A stretch of 64,000 nucleotides of DNA from Erodium maritimum (taxonomy: Eukaryota; Streptophyta; Magnoliopsida; Geraniales; Geraniaceae), in NCBI GenBank assembly GCA_963921825.1, contig OY997596.1, positions 17,179,001 through 17,243,000 on the forward strand, written 5' to 3'. The notes below the pieces were generated by a model. That model saw only the letters and a list, made by a program, of their open reading frames with translations, did no database searches and had not been told where the DNA came from. Each line of letters starts with the position of its first letter. Position 1 is the first letter of the stretch. Made by a program: the position numbers and the translations under genes. Shown piece by piece: positions 1 to 9,730 of this stretch.

Positions 1-683
1 GCTTGTCATTATGTGTTCTAAAAAAATGTTTCAATTAGTGATGACATTTCTCGTCATACCGTGTTGCTTGGTAATCTATATAGCTATTTGTTCTCCAGTT
101 CTTTATTTGTAACTTGCTTGTGAATTTAGTGGCCAAGTTCTTGTGCTCACTAAGTTGATGTTTTCCTGTAGTGACTGATTGTTATGAGTCCAATATATTT
201 ATTGTTATTAGTTTTCTAATTGCACAAACATTATTATTTACTTAGTGAACATGGGTAGTTATTTGTTAGTTATTAGCTGCCACTTAGTTATTGTAATCAT
301 GGGGTAGTTATGTAAGGTATTGTGATCATGGAAGTTACATGATCTTTGTGTTAGTTTTGAAGTCCAACCTATTTATAAGCTGGCCATTTAATGAAGAAGG
401 ATCATCAAGAATTATAAACAAAAACCAAAGCCGAAAGGTTTCTATCGAGATCTTGCGTTCTCTCCAACGAATGCTACAACTCTTATCCCATGACTCGATC
501 CAAGTTCGGGACTATAACACTGATGCACCACTTAGATGAAGATACATTCAATTTTGATTCTCATTCTGCTTGGAACTGAAGCACCTTAAAAAGAATGTTA
601 TTCAGCCGATTTAATTTAAGCCTACTTCTGCAGGATATCTCTCTAATTTAATAACCTGTTGAGTTTATTAATTTAATGATCAG
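1..683 (+). other. Probable intron of the gene ending at 1016
   Basis: AT-rich, T-rich sequence without a convincing exon. It ends in a pyrimidine-rich stretch and a CAG at 681-683, which would serve as the splice acceptor for the exon beginning at 684. A short open frame at 339-539 is not supported by codon bias or recognisable similarity. The upstream part of the gene lies outside the window. Confidence 0.45.
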
Positions 684-1016
684 GTAAAACGCTTGTATGA
701 TACTTTTCATGAACCATTCAAGCGCGTAATTTCCCGTCCTGTTGTTGCGGAAACTCCTACCCAGAACAACACAGAACAATGCTCAGTTAGTGAAGCCAAT
801 GAGGAGGGAGAGGGAGTTGAAGAAGATGGAGCTAAGCGTAGCAAGAAAGAACCTGAATTGAGTGTAAAATCAGCCTTGTCTGCTGCTTTTGCCAAATATG
901 GTAACAAAGTTGTCAAAAAGAATAATGAAACCCAAAAGGGGAAGGTTGGAGAAACAAGCGGTGTAGTGGAAACAGAAAGTGGAAATGGGATTTCAGACAA
1001 TGCACCAGCAGATTGA
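684..1016 (+). CDS. Terminal exon of an unidentified host gene (partial)
   Basis: An open frame of about 110 codons follows a good acceptor (CAG at 681-683) and ends at TGA 1014-1016. The protein tail is hydrophilic. It has an aromatic start (LYDTFHEPFKRV), an acidic Glu/Gly stretch, a basic KRSKK cluster, a small helical-looking block (VKSALSAAFAKYG) and a Lys/Glu/Gly/Thr-rich C-terminus. I do not recognise the family and assign no function. The composition suits a soluble or nuclear protein with a disordered tail, which is inference. The reading frame is uninterrupted and followed by a plausible plant poly(A) signal, so it looks like a functional gene end rather than a relic. Everything upstream of 684 is missing or intronic here. 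Confidence 0.6.
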   Translation, partial: VKRLYDTFHEPFKRVISRPVVAETPTQNNTEQCSVSEANEEGEGVEEDGAKRSKKEPELSVKSALSAAFAKYGNKVVKKNNETQKGKVGETSGVVETESGNGISDNAPAD

Positions 1017-1309
1017 TCGAACCATCTAACATCAACACAAACACATGTGGATCTTCATAGTTTTGGGAATTTCTTCAGGAAGAAACTTACTGTTGGCAAA
1101 GCCTCACACATGCTCTAGATATTAATTATCCCTTATATCTTTCCATTTCTCCAAAACCAGGTAGCATTAAGATTGAAAATGTCACTAGATTTTTCTTGCC
1201 TGATTGTCTTTTTGTAGGGATGTGAAGTTCTGTTGGTGAGTAGATTTAGATATTGTATTGTTAGCAATAAGATTATTGTTGTAGCAGATGTTGTATTATT
1301 CCTATGTGA

Positions 1310-1315
1310 AATAAA
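1310..1315 (+). terminator. Putative poly(A) signal of gene 1
   Basis: AATAAA lies about 295 bases after the TGA stop and is followed by TG-rich sequence, the expected arrangement for a plant 3' UTR. A second AATAA-like motif sits near 1266. Confidence 0.4.
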
Positions 1316-1594
1316 TATGTTTGTTTGAAGTTGCAGATTCGACGATGAATGATATTTTCTTTTGGAACAAAAGTTCTGGAGTTCTTTTTGACATCCAAAA
1401 ATATGACTTGCTCATTGTTTTTCAATATAGTGTTATCTTGCCTCCCTGGCACTTACAACATTGCCATTTTGAGCTTTGATGGGTTACAACAGGTTTTGGG
1501 CAACACGGTCCATAAAAGCATCTCCAATGGTAATAGGTTATGTAGTTGTTTGGATGTGCTGTTTGACACTCTCTCTCCTCCAAACAACTACCAT

Positions 1595-1960
1595 TTATAA
1601 TGGGTGGGCTAAAGCGTAAGTACTCATCATGTCATCGATTATTAGTCCATAACATAACTGTCGAATAGATGTAGTGTATTTTTGTTCAGGAGAGAAAACG
1701 GTCTTACCTAAGCAATCAGATACTTGTCGGAAGTATTGGTCAAACTGTAACAAATCCTCCATAATACGAACAAAAACATCTTTTGGCATTCAAAAGCAAC
1801 AATGAAATTGTCTTTAAATATACGCCGATTGTTCACAGAAGTAATCACGCATGAGACGTACATGGCTTTCATCACGACCTCTGCCAATGTATATATCTGT
1901 TTATGGCGAATTGAAATGTGAGTCGTCTTTCAGAAATTCTTGGTATAATGTTGATACTGC
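1595..1960 (-). pseudogene. HARBI1-like (PIF/Harbinger) transposase fragment, decayed
   Basis: Read on the minus strand, this segment carries fragments of a plant PIF/Harbinger transposase N-terminus. First comes a block resembling the family's 'HxRLMxDYFxEQxxY' motif (RGRDESHVRLMRDYFCEQ, around 1890-1830). After a stop and frameshift comes a second block ending in 'QKYTTSIRQLCYG'. The latter matches the 'QKCTAAIRMLAYG' segment of the intact transposase encoded at 3560-4969. The DDE catalytic part is absent, so this is an old non-functional piece. Its neighbour at 3202-5328 is a separate, much younger insertion of a related family. Confidence 0.65.
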
Positions 1961-3198
1961 GACCTACTCTGCTCCATAGAGTTAAACAGTTGGTTCAAGT
2001 GCATGCGTGTGCATTGACAAACAAGATATTCTTGAATAAAGATTCTCTGGAGAGGTGATCAAATTATAGAATAGAGGCCAAAATTTTAAAATGGTTGTGT
2101 GCGGATCCAGAATTTTGTTTTAGGATATATGTCACCATTAATGATTAAAGATAAAAAAGATGAAAGGTTAGAGTTTGATCGATTTTTCAAATGACATAAC
2201 TTTCTCGTAAGAGTTCCGATTTCAGCCTGTAAGATATCAAATCGAATGTAATTCAGATATTTACAATTTTCATGAAAGAATTTTATCTAGAAAAAATAGT
2301 ACATGAACACATACACGCCATGCAAATCAAACGGTCAACCATACGACTGTTTGGTCCGTTGTGGGTAGACAGCTCTGGCAAAACATACAGTTAGGCATAC
2401 GACGTATATGCGGATCCAAGAATTCGTAATATGAGAGACAATATCTCTTATGAAAAAATATTAAGTGTGAATAGAATAAAAATATTTGCATACCTAATCA
2501 TTCACATAACTATATTTGAAGATTAGATTTAAATTGATTACAATACAGTAAATGATATATATAATACGAGACATCATCTATTTTTAAAAATGAGTCAACT
2601 ATTTCGTTGTCAATGACTATAAATACTTACATATGTATAGTATTAAACTGTTATGTCTTACATCTAACTTTTTCATCTACAATCTACAAAAAAACTGTGA
2701 ATATAGTTGTTGAAAAGAGTCATATACGTTTGGAGTTTAAAAAGAGTATTTTAAAGTAAAATTAGGTTATATACGCCACATTACTTCAAATGGCCATAAC
2801 TTTTTCATACGAATTCTGATTTAGCCCCGTGAAATATCAAATCGAAGAAATCTGAAAGCTTTACTGTAATATATAACTTTCTCACGGCATACCCTAAGCC
2901 TCTCTAAATCCGCCTCTGCACGGAAGAGTATGATATTTGTGAGTGAGATTGTAAAACTCAATTTATACACATATTTAGTGTTAATTAAAGTAAATGAGAC
3001 TTAATTTCATTGGTCAACATAGTCGAACAAGAGTAATTTTCCAAGACACCAGCGTTGAATTTAGTGTTGCATGCGACATCGTCCTCACCGTCGTTTCTCA
3101 AAACATCGGGTCCATTTGGTTGATGAATCGCCCTACACACCCTACGGATGTTTTAAGAGCATGGGCAGCAACCACTCCTTTTCCGAACGCGGAGGCTG
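1961..3198. other. AT-rich intergenic DNA with a pair of direct repeats
   Basis: No gene is recognisable. Two segments of about 65 bp (2183-2247 and 2783-2847) are similar in direct orientation. Both contain a 'CAAATG..CATAACTTT' start and a 'GATATCAAATCGAA'-like end, and they are offset by exactly 600 bp. They may be the remains of a tandem duplication or of an unrecognised element. Otherwise I see nothing specific. Confidence 0.35.
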
Positions 3199-3470
3199 TA
3201 AGAGCAAGGACAACGGGTCGCGCCCGCGCCCTGCCCCGCGCGCTCCGGGAACGATCCCCGCTGGCCGGTCCGCTGCAGACGCGAAAAATCGCGGTCCCGC
3301 TCCCGCTCCCGCTCTGCCGCTCCCGCTCCGCGATGCCTGGCCGAGCGCGCTGGACGCGCCCTCGCACCCTGGCCTGCGCTGGCAGCTCGTGGTGGCGCCA
3401 CGTGTCCCGACCGTTGGCTCCAATGACTATTTTGTTAAAAAAAAATTCAAAAATCAGATAAAATTATCCC

Positions 3471-3478
3471 TATAAATA
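3471..3478 (+). promoter_or_regulatory. TATA box of the transposase gene
   Basis: TATAAATA occurs 82 bases before the transposase ATG and is followed by a C/T-rich, ATG-free leader, a normal plant core-promoter layout. The same TATAAATACCC context recurs, inverted, in the Harbinger-type element at 17857-19881. Confidence 0.65.
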
Positions 3479-3559
3479 CCCAACCCCATTTCTCATTTTT
3501 CTCACACCATTCTCTATTTTCACTCTTTCATTCTCACTTCCTACTCATTATTTTCGAAA

Positions 3560-4969
3560 ATGTCCGACGACGAGGTTATGTCCAACGCTGAGGAGATGAC
3601 GTACGAGGAGCTGGCTCCCCAGATGCCGACGCATGCGGAGATGGCAGCCCAACTGCCGACATATGAGGAGATGAGGGCCCAAATGCAGCCAGCTGTGCGA
3701 CGTTTCCGGCGGATGATGGAGAGGCAGATGCAGGCAGTAATGTCAAGGGTCCAGAGGGCCATGCGTGGGGAACCAATGCGCCAAGAGATTAACAGAAATC
3801 GTGCGGAAGCCCACATGCAGTTGATGGCGAACTATTTTGTCGAACAACCCCTTTATGGCCCTGAAATGTTCAGGCGTCGGTTCCGTATGTGCAGACCACT
3901 TTTCCAACGGATTATGGACGCGGTGAAGGCTCACGACCCTTACTTCATTGGATGGAGGCCCGACGCTGCCTCACGGCCGGGCTTATCAACGGAGCAGAAG
4001 TGCACCGCCGCTATACGGATGCTTGCGTATGGGTCCTCGGCCGATTCATTGGACGAAACTCTGCGCATTGGGGTAAGCACCATACTTGAATGTTTACGTA
4101 AGTTTTGCAAGGCCGTCATTCAGGTATTCGGAGCCGAGTACGAGCGTACACCCACAGCGGCTGACATGGACCGCTTACTCCGAGAAGGGTATGGTCGAGG
4201 GTTTCCCGAAATGGCGGGGAGTCTTGACTGTATGCATTGGAAGTGGAAGAACTGCCCAACCGAATCGCAGGGAGCCCATGGACGGGGAAGTCACCACGGG
4301 GAGAAGACGATTATGCTTGAAGCTGTAGCGTCCCGTGATTTATGGATTTGGCATGCATTTTTCGGGATGGCTGGATCGAACAACGACATCAACGTCCTCA
4401 ACCACAGCCACTTATTCCAAGACGCTTACTACGGCCAAGAACTTGCTGTTGAGTACGAGATCAACGGCCATCGGTACGACCGACCTTATTACTTGGTGGA
4501 CGGCATTTACCCAGCATGGGCACGGTTCGTGAAGACTATTCGGCATCCCTACGAGCCCAAAGAGAAGTTGTTTGCTAGATGCCAAGAAGGTGCTCGGAAA
4601 GATATTGAAAGGGCTTTTGGAGTACTTCAAGCAAGGTGGCACATCATCTCCCGTCCCGCTCGTAGTTGGAGCAAACACACTTTAGCTGATATCATGCACA
4701 CTTGCATAATTCTACACAACATGATTGTGGAGGATGAGCGCGAGCGGTACGAGTATGGGGAGGAGGAGTTGTTGTGGGCGCAACCTCCAGAAATGCCGAA
4801 TTGGACACCACCGGAACGATGGCACCACAAAGGGCCATTGCAATACCAGCAACGAGTGGATGCTCAACAAAGTGTCATAAATCCTGAGATCCACCGTCAA
4901 CTCCAACAAGATCTTATGGAGCACTTATGGGATCGCTTTGGAGCTGGTTTCCATGACGACGACGAGTAG
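3560..4969 (+). CDS. HARBI1-like PIF/Harbinger transposase (DDE nuclease), intact ORF
   Basis: A single 469-aa ORF. The N-terminal ~80 residues are Met/Glu-rich and repetitive (EEMTYEELAPQMPTHAEM-type repeats). Residues ~85-190 carry the family's N-terminal domain (NYFVEQPLYG, FRRRFRM, AIRMLAYG). Residues ~210-390 form the DDE_4/plant-transposon nuclease. Candidate acidic residues are D223 in SLDCMHW, D276 in NNDINVL or D314 in YLVDGIYP, and E350 in DIERAFGVLQ; D314 lies 35 residues before E350. The enzyme is expected to cut and rejoin TIR ends in the nucleus. The ATG follows a TATA box and an ATG-free leader. No stop or frameshift is seen, unlike the other Harbinger copies in the window. Myb-like ORF1, normally its partner, is not in this element. 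Host-domesticated HARBI1 genes exist, but the TIRs and TSD argue for a transposon. Confidence 0.9.
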   Translation: MSDDEVMSNAEEMTYEELAPQMPTHAEMAAQLPTYEEMRAQMQPAVRRFRRMMERQMQAVMSRVQRAMRGEPMRQEINRNRAEAHMQLMANYFVEQPLYGPEMFRRRFRMCRPLFQRIMDAVKAHDPYFIGWRPDAASRPGLSTEQKCTAAIRMLAYGSSADSLDETLRIGVSTILECLRKFCKAVIQVFGAEYERTPTAADMDRLLREGYGRGFPEMAGSLDCMHWKWKNCPTESQGAHGRGSHHGEKTIMLEAVASRDLWIWHAFFGMAGSNNDINVLNHSHLFQDAYYGQELAVEYEINGHRYDRPYYLVDGIYPAWARFVKTIRHPYEPKEKLFARCQEGARKDIERAFGVLQARWHIISRPARSWSKHTLADIMHTCIILHNMIVEDERERYEYGEEELLWAQPPEMPNWTPPERWHHKGPLQYQQRVDAQQSVINPEIHRQLQQDLMEHLWDRFGAGFHDDDE

Positions 4970-5331
4970 TCGTTTGTGCTCTTGGAGCTGGTTTGTTTTG
5001 GGTTGTATGAAAAGGGGTTGAATAAAATTAGAAGTTCATTTATATTCGTGTTGAATTTATTTATTAATTATTGATTGTCCTTAATTATTTATTTCCAAAA
5101 TTGTTTAAATTATGACTAAATTAAACGGTTTCTGATAACGAATTAAATAAAACAGGAAAATAACAAATTAATAATCCAGTCAGCACTGTTCTGCACTCCC
5201 AGGACCTCAAGGTCCTTTCTGTTGCAAAACACCCACTTTTCTGCACTCCCACTCCTTGACTTTTGTCCAGTCAGCACAAGGTATGCACTCCCACTCCCTG
5301 ACCAAGGTCTTTTCTGTTGTACATGCTCTAA

Positions 5332-6255
5332 GAGGAGATTTGTGCTACAACCGTAACCCGACCTTGTGGCCAGCAACGTGGGTGTGTGGAAGGAGCAAGG
5401 AAGAAGATTAAATTTCTTTTTTATTATTTAATTTAATAATTAAAATATTATTTATGTATGCTCAAAAATATGTTATCTAACATTTGAAATTTACAACTTT
5501 CGCTCAAAAAAATATTATTTAAATTAAAACTATAACATTGAAGAATTTTTATTTATCAGATTGATTTTTTATTTTTATTTTTGAATGTAGATTGATTTTG
5601 TATTTATTTAGTTTTAAATGGTATTTATGACATTTTTATTTATTGTATTTATATTTATTAAATTTGAATTTATTTATGATATTTTTATTCATCCACTTTT
5701 GAAATACTTATTTTAGTGACTTTTATTGATGGTATTTTTATTTAATAATTTTTAAATGTTTATTTTTGACATTCTAAGAGTTATATTGATTAATGGAATT
5801 AATTCTTTTAAAATCTAATTAAATTGTAAAAAATACTATTTTTTTAATTGGAAATTATTCCATACCACCGAAGAATCTAAAAACACAACGTTTCAATATT
5901 CTAAATATTTTAGTAAATATTTATGTGACTCAGGCATGGATGCTACATACAGTATAACAAAACGGTTGATTGAAAAGAAAATGTGCCATGGGTTCCTCCG
6001 TCTAGAAAAAATAAAATAAAAAAATTTATTACATCAAATTGATTGATGGGAGTCATAAATCAAATCATAACCACACCATCTTGTTCCCTAACCCAGTCTT
6101 TTTTTTGAAAATGTTCCCCAACCCAGTCTTAATCTGTAATAAAAAAAACATTTCTTTCCTTTTCGGACTTGTAGATCCACGTAATTTTTTTATTGACAAG
6201 TTAGGAGATGCAGCTGCACTTACACTACCCATGATGGGATTAGATCGAGTTGGCC
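5332..6255. other. AT-rich intergenic DNA grading into an old repeat
   Basis: No gene is visible. About 5400-5900 is very AT-rich. From about 6000 the sequence approaches the old repeat family that resumes at 15556. The GATGGGATTAGA...CTAATC segment near 6233-6260 resembles the other copy of that family near 36000 (inverted). Confidence 0.35.
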
Positions 6256-6271
6256 TAATCTCGATCTATTT
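6256..6271. repeat. Left target-site duplication of the LINE-like retroposon
   Basis: TAATCTCGATCTATTT here is repeated exactly at 15540-15555, on the other side of the retroposon plus its nested contents. On the plus strand it abuts a T-run, which is the poly(A) tail of a minus-strand retroposon. Confidence 0.7.
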
Positions 6272-6379
6272 TTTTTAAAACGGGAAAAAGTAGTATTACG
6301 ATTAAACCGTGCTTACAAGGAGAAACCTAACAGTACCGGATACCAGCTTTTGTCCCAATCGGCCGTAGCCCATCGGGCG

Positions 6380-6490
6380 TGAAGGATCGATAAACATCAT
6401 ATGTTCGCAGCGGAATAAATTAATTCGATCCTAAAACGATCTATTGCAATTGAATCAATGATAAAATCGAAATGTTACTTACTTGATATG
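6380..6490 (-). repeat. Truncated 3' LTR of the Copia element
   Basis: These 111 bp match 14384-14494 of the complete LTR. The match stops abruptly at 6490, where RT coding sequence begins on the minus strand. The outer end (TGAAGGATCG on the plus strand) and the GGGCG target duplication are intact. Confidence 0.85.
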
Positions 6491-7560
6491 CGTTCTCTTT
6501 CCTCTAGGGTATTAGGACTACCCCCTAGAAAGAAAAACTCCAGTTCCAATAGGAAAGTACCCCATTTTGGAATTATCCATGTGATACTTTCTCAAGATAG
6601 TATCAATGTACATATATAAGGAGATCCCAAGCAGCTACCTTGATCTATCTCTATAGACCTCTATTCCATGAATATAAGCGGCTTCTCCCATATCTTTCAC
6701 GGAGAATTTTTCAGATAGCCAAATCTTTGTTTATTGCATTGCTGACACACCATTTCCTATTAGCAATATGTCATCTACATATAACACTAGGAAAATGACA
6801 ACACTCCCATTAACCTTCTTGTACACACATGACTCCTCTTCACACCGCACAAAATCGAACCTTTCGATTGTCGTGTGAAAACGAATGTTCCAATTATGAG
6901 AAGCTTTCTTTAATCCATAAATGGATCGTTGTAGCTTACATACTTTACTAGGAGAAAATGACAATGTGAAACCTTCAGGTTGAGTCATATAGACATCTTC
7001 CTTGAGCTCACCATTAAGGAAAGCCATTTTCACATCCATTTGTCAAATCTCATAATCATAGTATGTAACAATAGCAAGCAAAATCCATATAGATTTGAGT
7101 ATTGCTACAGGGGAGAACGTTTCTTCATAATCAATACCTTTCTTTTGATTATACCCCTTAGCAACCAGACGGGCTTTAAAGGTTTCAACCTTACCCTCCG
7201 CTCCAATCTATCTCTTAAAACCCTATTTACACCCAATAGGTTTTAAGTCCTTAGAGTCATCAGCTAAAGTCCATACTTTATTGATTTTCACTAACTCTAT
7301 TTCGGATTTCATGGCAGCTAGCCATTTCTTATGGTCTGGACATAGTCATCGCCTCTTGGAAACACTTAGGATCGTCTTTAATAATAAGGTCATCATCAAT
7401 ATGATTGTCCTCATTATCGCACACTAATAGATTAATCCTATTTTGTGCACGACGTTCTCTAATTGATCTTCTAGGAGGCTCTTGTACTTCTTGATTCTGT
7501 TGTTACCCTTGTTCCTGATTTGGTTCATTAACCAAATCATTTACCTCAACGTTTGAGGTT
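6491..7560 (-). pseudogene. Copia reverse transcriptase remnant
   Basis: On the minus strand the segment 7039-6731 encodes a classic Copia RT core: VKMAFLNGELKEDVYM, 'PEGF', 'LQRSIYGLKKA' and the catalytic 'VLYVDDILLIGN'. After a stop near 6730 it continues (frame kept, with changes) through 'WLSEKFSVKDMGEA', a 'GIEVYRDRS' block and an 'EERE'-like end at about 6491. There it runs directly into the 3' LTR. Upstream (about 7040-7560) are degraded pieces of the pre-RT linker. The enzyme would copy element RNA, but RNase H is deleted and stops interrupt it. Confidence 0.8.
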
Positions 7561-7879
7561 GGAACCCTCAGTGGCAACTATAAGACATCAAGAAAAGGTT
7601 GCTCAATATGCATCTCATGCTCTTGAGTCGGCGCTGACTCATTGGTATCTTGTATTTCATCAAGATCTATTTCTACTTTCAGTTCTTCCGATATCAAGGA
7701 ACTTCTTTTCTAAAAGAAAAGCCGCGTTCCTAGCCACAAACATTTTATATTCATAAGGAAGACAGAAATAGTATCCCATAGTCGCTTTGGGATAAACAAT
7801 AAATCTGCATTTGTTAGACTTAGCCTCAAGCTTGTCTGATTGCAGTCGCTTAACATAGGTTGGAAAACCCTTAAATGTT

Positions 7880-8480
7880 TAAGTTTAGCTTTTCATCCTT
7901 TCCATATCTCATATGGTGTTTCAACAACTGCTTTAGTGTGAATCTTATTTAACAAACATGCAACAGCCTCTAAAGCATATCCCCATAGGAAGATAGAAAG
8001 ATCTATAAATCCCATCATCGATCGTACCATATCTAATAAGATACGAAGTCCACTATGATAGGATCCCTTCTTGTGGCAAATAATCAATAAAATCGTCTAT
8101 AAGATACCCCCACGGTCAGATCTTAGTGCCTTGATATTCTTACTGATTTGTTTCTCAACTTCACTTCAAAATATTTTGAACATTTCAAAAGATTTTTACT
8201 TATGTCTCATAAGATATATAAAATCATATCTCGACATATCGTCAGCGAAGGTAACAAAATAAGAATATCCACCTTTAGCTCGAACTTTCATTGGCACACA
8301 TACATCAGTATGTATGAATCATAAAAGTTCACTAGCTCTTTCTCCAGTTCCAGTAAAAGGAGATTATGTCAGTTTCCCTATGAGATAAGATTCATAAGTA
8401 TCGTATGATTCATAATCATACTGCCTAAGACACACTGCCTTATGCAACTTGTTTACTGTTTTCTCATTGATATGACCAAG
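7880..8480 (-). pseudogene. Copia GAG-pre-integrase and integrase remnant
   Basis: Minus-strand reading gives a zinc-finger-like start (GHINEKTVNKLHKA...), then 'ELL*FIHTDVCVPM', 'YSYFVTFADDMSRY' and 'FKIF*SEVEKQ', followed by 'IKALRSDRGG'. Further on, 7893-8087 carries the 'RTMLDMVRSMM'-like helix region (RILLDMVRSMMGF) and 'LWGYALEAVACLLNKIHTKAV'. These are the HHCC/DDE order of a Copia integrase, with D residues in HTDV and RSDRG. Several stops make it inactive. Confidence 0.75.
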
Positions 8481-8599
8481 CCTAAAAAGCTAAAAGTAGC
8501 CTTGATTTGTTTGATTATTCCTCTTCCAATATCCTTACTTCTTACAAAAGAAACGTCTTACATCCCATTGATCGATGTTCATCTTTAATTTATTGAATG

Positions 8600-9270
8600 T
8601 GTTCATAACAACATTCTCAACTGCAAGCGGTTTTCTCTCAGGCATGCATTTGCCTCTCCACTTACTCTTTAAAGATTCATCAATCAATGCACAGATCTTG
8701 ATACTTTCGTTTTCTCGATGTTAATTGTATTTCATAATTGATCAACGTATTGAGCAATTCATAAATATCACAATTCACCCTGTTCATGTTAAAATTAACA
8801 TAACAGAGGTATCATCAAGAGACTGCAAGATCAAATCCTGCTATAAGTGTGCATCCTTACTTCTCAAGTTATTCTATAAGATCAATTATCTTTAGAACAT
8901 GGATGTGCACCAGCTCATAGAGCTTTAATTCAGATATGAATAGAGACTTAGATATCTGATATCTAGCATTCATATTCTGATACTCCTACATCTTCTTAAG
9001 ATGTTCTTTTATCTGTGGTGGATTCATAGTTTCATGTTTTCTCTAAAGGACAAGACTCATGGAAGCCAAAATGATGCACTGAGTAGTAGTACTTCGTTCC
9101 TGGTACTTCGAACATGCATCTAATGCAACTACATCAGCCACTCACTCAGAGGAAGCTTCCATCATGGGGTTATCGATCACATCGATAAGCTCTTCATGCA
9201 TGAGAACAATTCTTAAGTTCCGATATCAATTATCAAAATTGTTACCAAGCATTTTGTTAACATCTAGTAT
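8600..9270 (-). pseudogene. Copia gag (UBN2-type) remnant
   Basis: On the minus strand about 9260-9110 reads 'NLRIVLMHEELIDVIDNP' and 'EASSE*VADVVALDA', followed by pieces such as 'MNPPQIKEHLKKM', 'ARYQISKSLF' and 'LYELVHIHVLKIIDLIE'. This is the order seen in Copia gag polyproteins. Stops and frameshifts occur every 40-60 codons. The leader with tandem repeats lies between it and the 5' LTR. Confidence 0.65.
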
Positions 9271-9419
9271 GCCACGCAGAAGAATAGTAATCACTTCAGA
9301 AATTAATCATAAAGGAAAACAACAATAGCACAAGCATACATCATTAAGACATGGACTTCATCAAAATGATAATACAAACTTTAATACATAAGTGAGCCCC
9401 TTGGTTGTCAAGTTGTTTC

Positions 9420-9730
9420 TCACACATAATTAAAGTTTTTCTTGATTTTATCACATAAAACCACAACAGACTATATACGACATAGTCACCTGGTTGTCAG
9501 GTCGGCCCTATTAGTATATTTGAGTTTATCCGTCCTAGTGACAGAAGAGTAGTTAATATTACACCCTCTGGGTAGTCCAGACAATAAGTGTAACATCAAA
9601 TAATTTTTCTTCACTCACACGGCTATATACTACATAGTCACTTGGTTGTCAGGTCGGTCCTATTAGTATATTTGAGTTTATTCATCCTAGTGACAGAAAA
9701 CTAGTTAATATTACACCCTCTAGGTAGTCC
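9420..9730 (-). repeat. Copia leader tandem repeats, distal part
   Basis: Two units of about 100 bp (about 9475-9590 and 9625-9730) share 'GTCACYTGGTTGTCAGGTCGG', 'CCTATTAGTATATTTGAG', 'CCTAGTGACAGAA' and 'TTACACCCTCT.GGTAGTCC'. The array continues on the other side of the inserted solo LTR at 13123. The same CCTGG...CAGG core recurs in the hairpin units at 13420-13712. Confidence 0.7.

Larger units (their letters stand above)
3202..5328 (+). mobile_element. Complete PIF/Harbinger DNA transposon, transposase-only
   Basis: The element is bounded by TAA at 3199-3201 and TAA at 5329-5331, the 3-bp TWA target duplication typical of PIF/Harbinger. Its termini are inverted: the left end reads GAGCAAGGACAAC and the reverse complement of the right end reads GAGCATGTACAAC. 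The left subterminal zone is strongly GC-rich with repeated CTCCCGCT motifs (about 3290-3340). The right subterminal zone repeats TGCACTCCCA three times (near 5190, 5243 and 5284); such repeats may be transposase binding sites (inference). Between them are a TATA box and one long transposase ORF. No Myb-like ORF1 is present, so transposition would need it from elsewhere if this family requires it. Confidence 0.85.

Noticed and set aside
2994-3475. Overlapping open frames upstream of the transposase
   Set aside because: Caused by the GC-rich subterminal region of the Harbinger element; Arg/Pro-rich in all frames on both strands.
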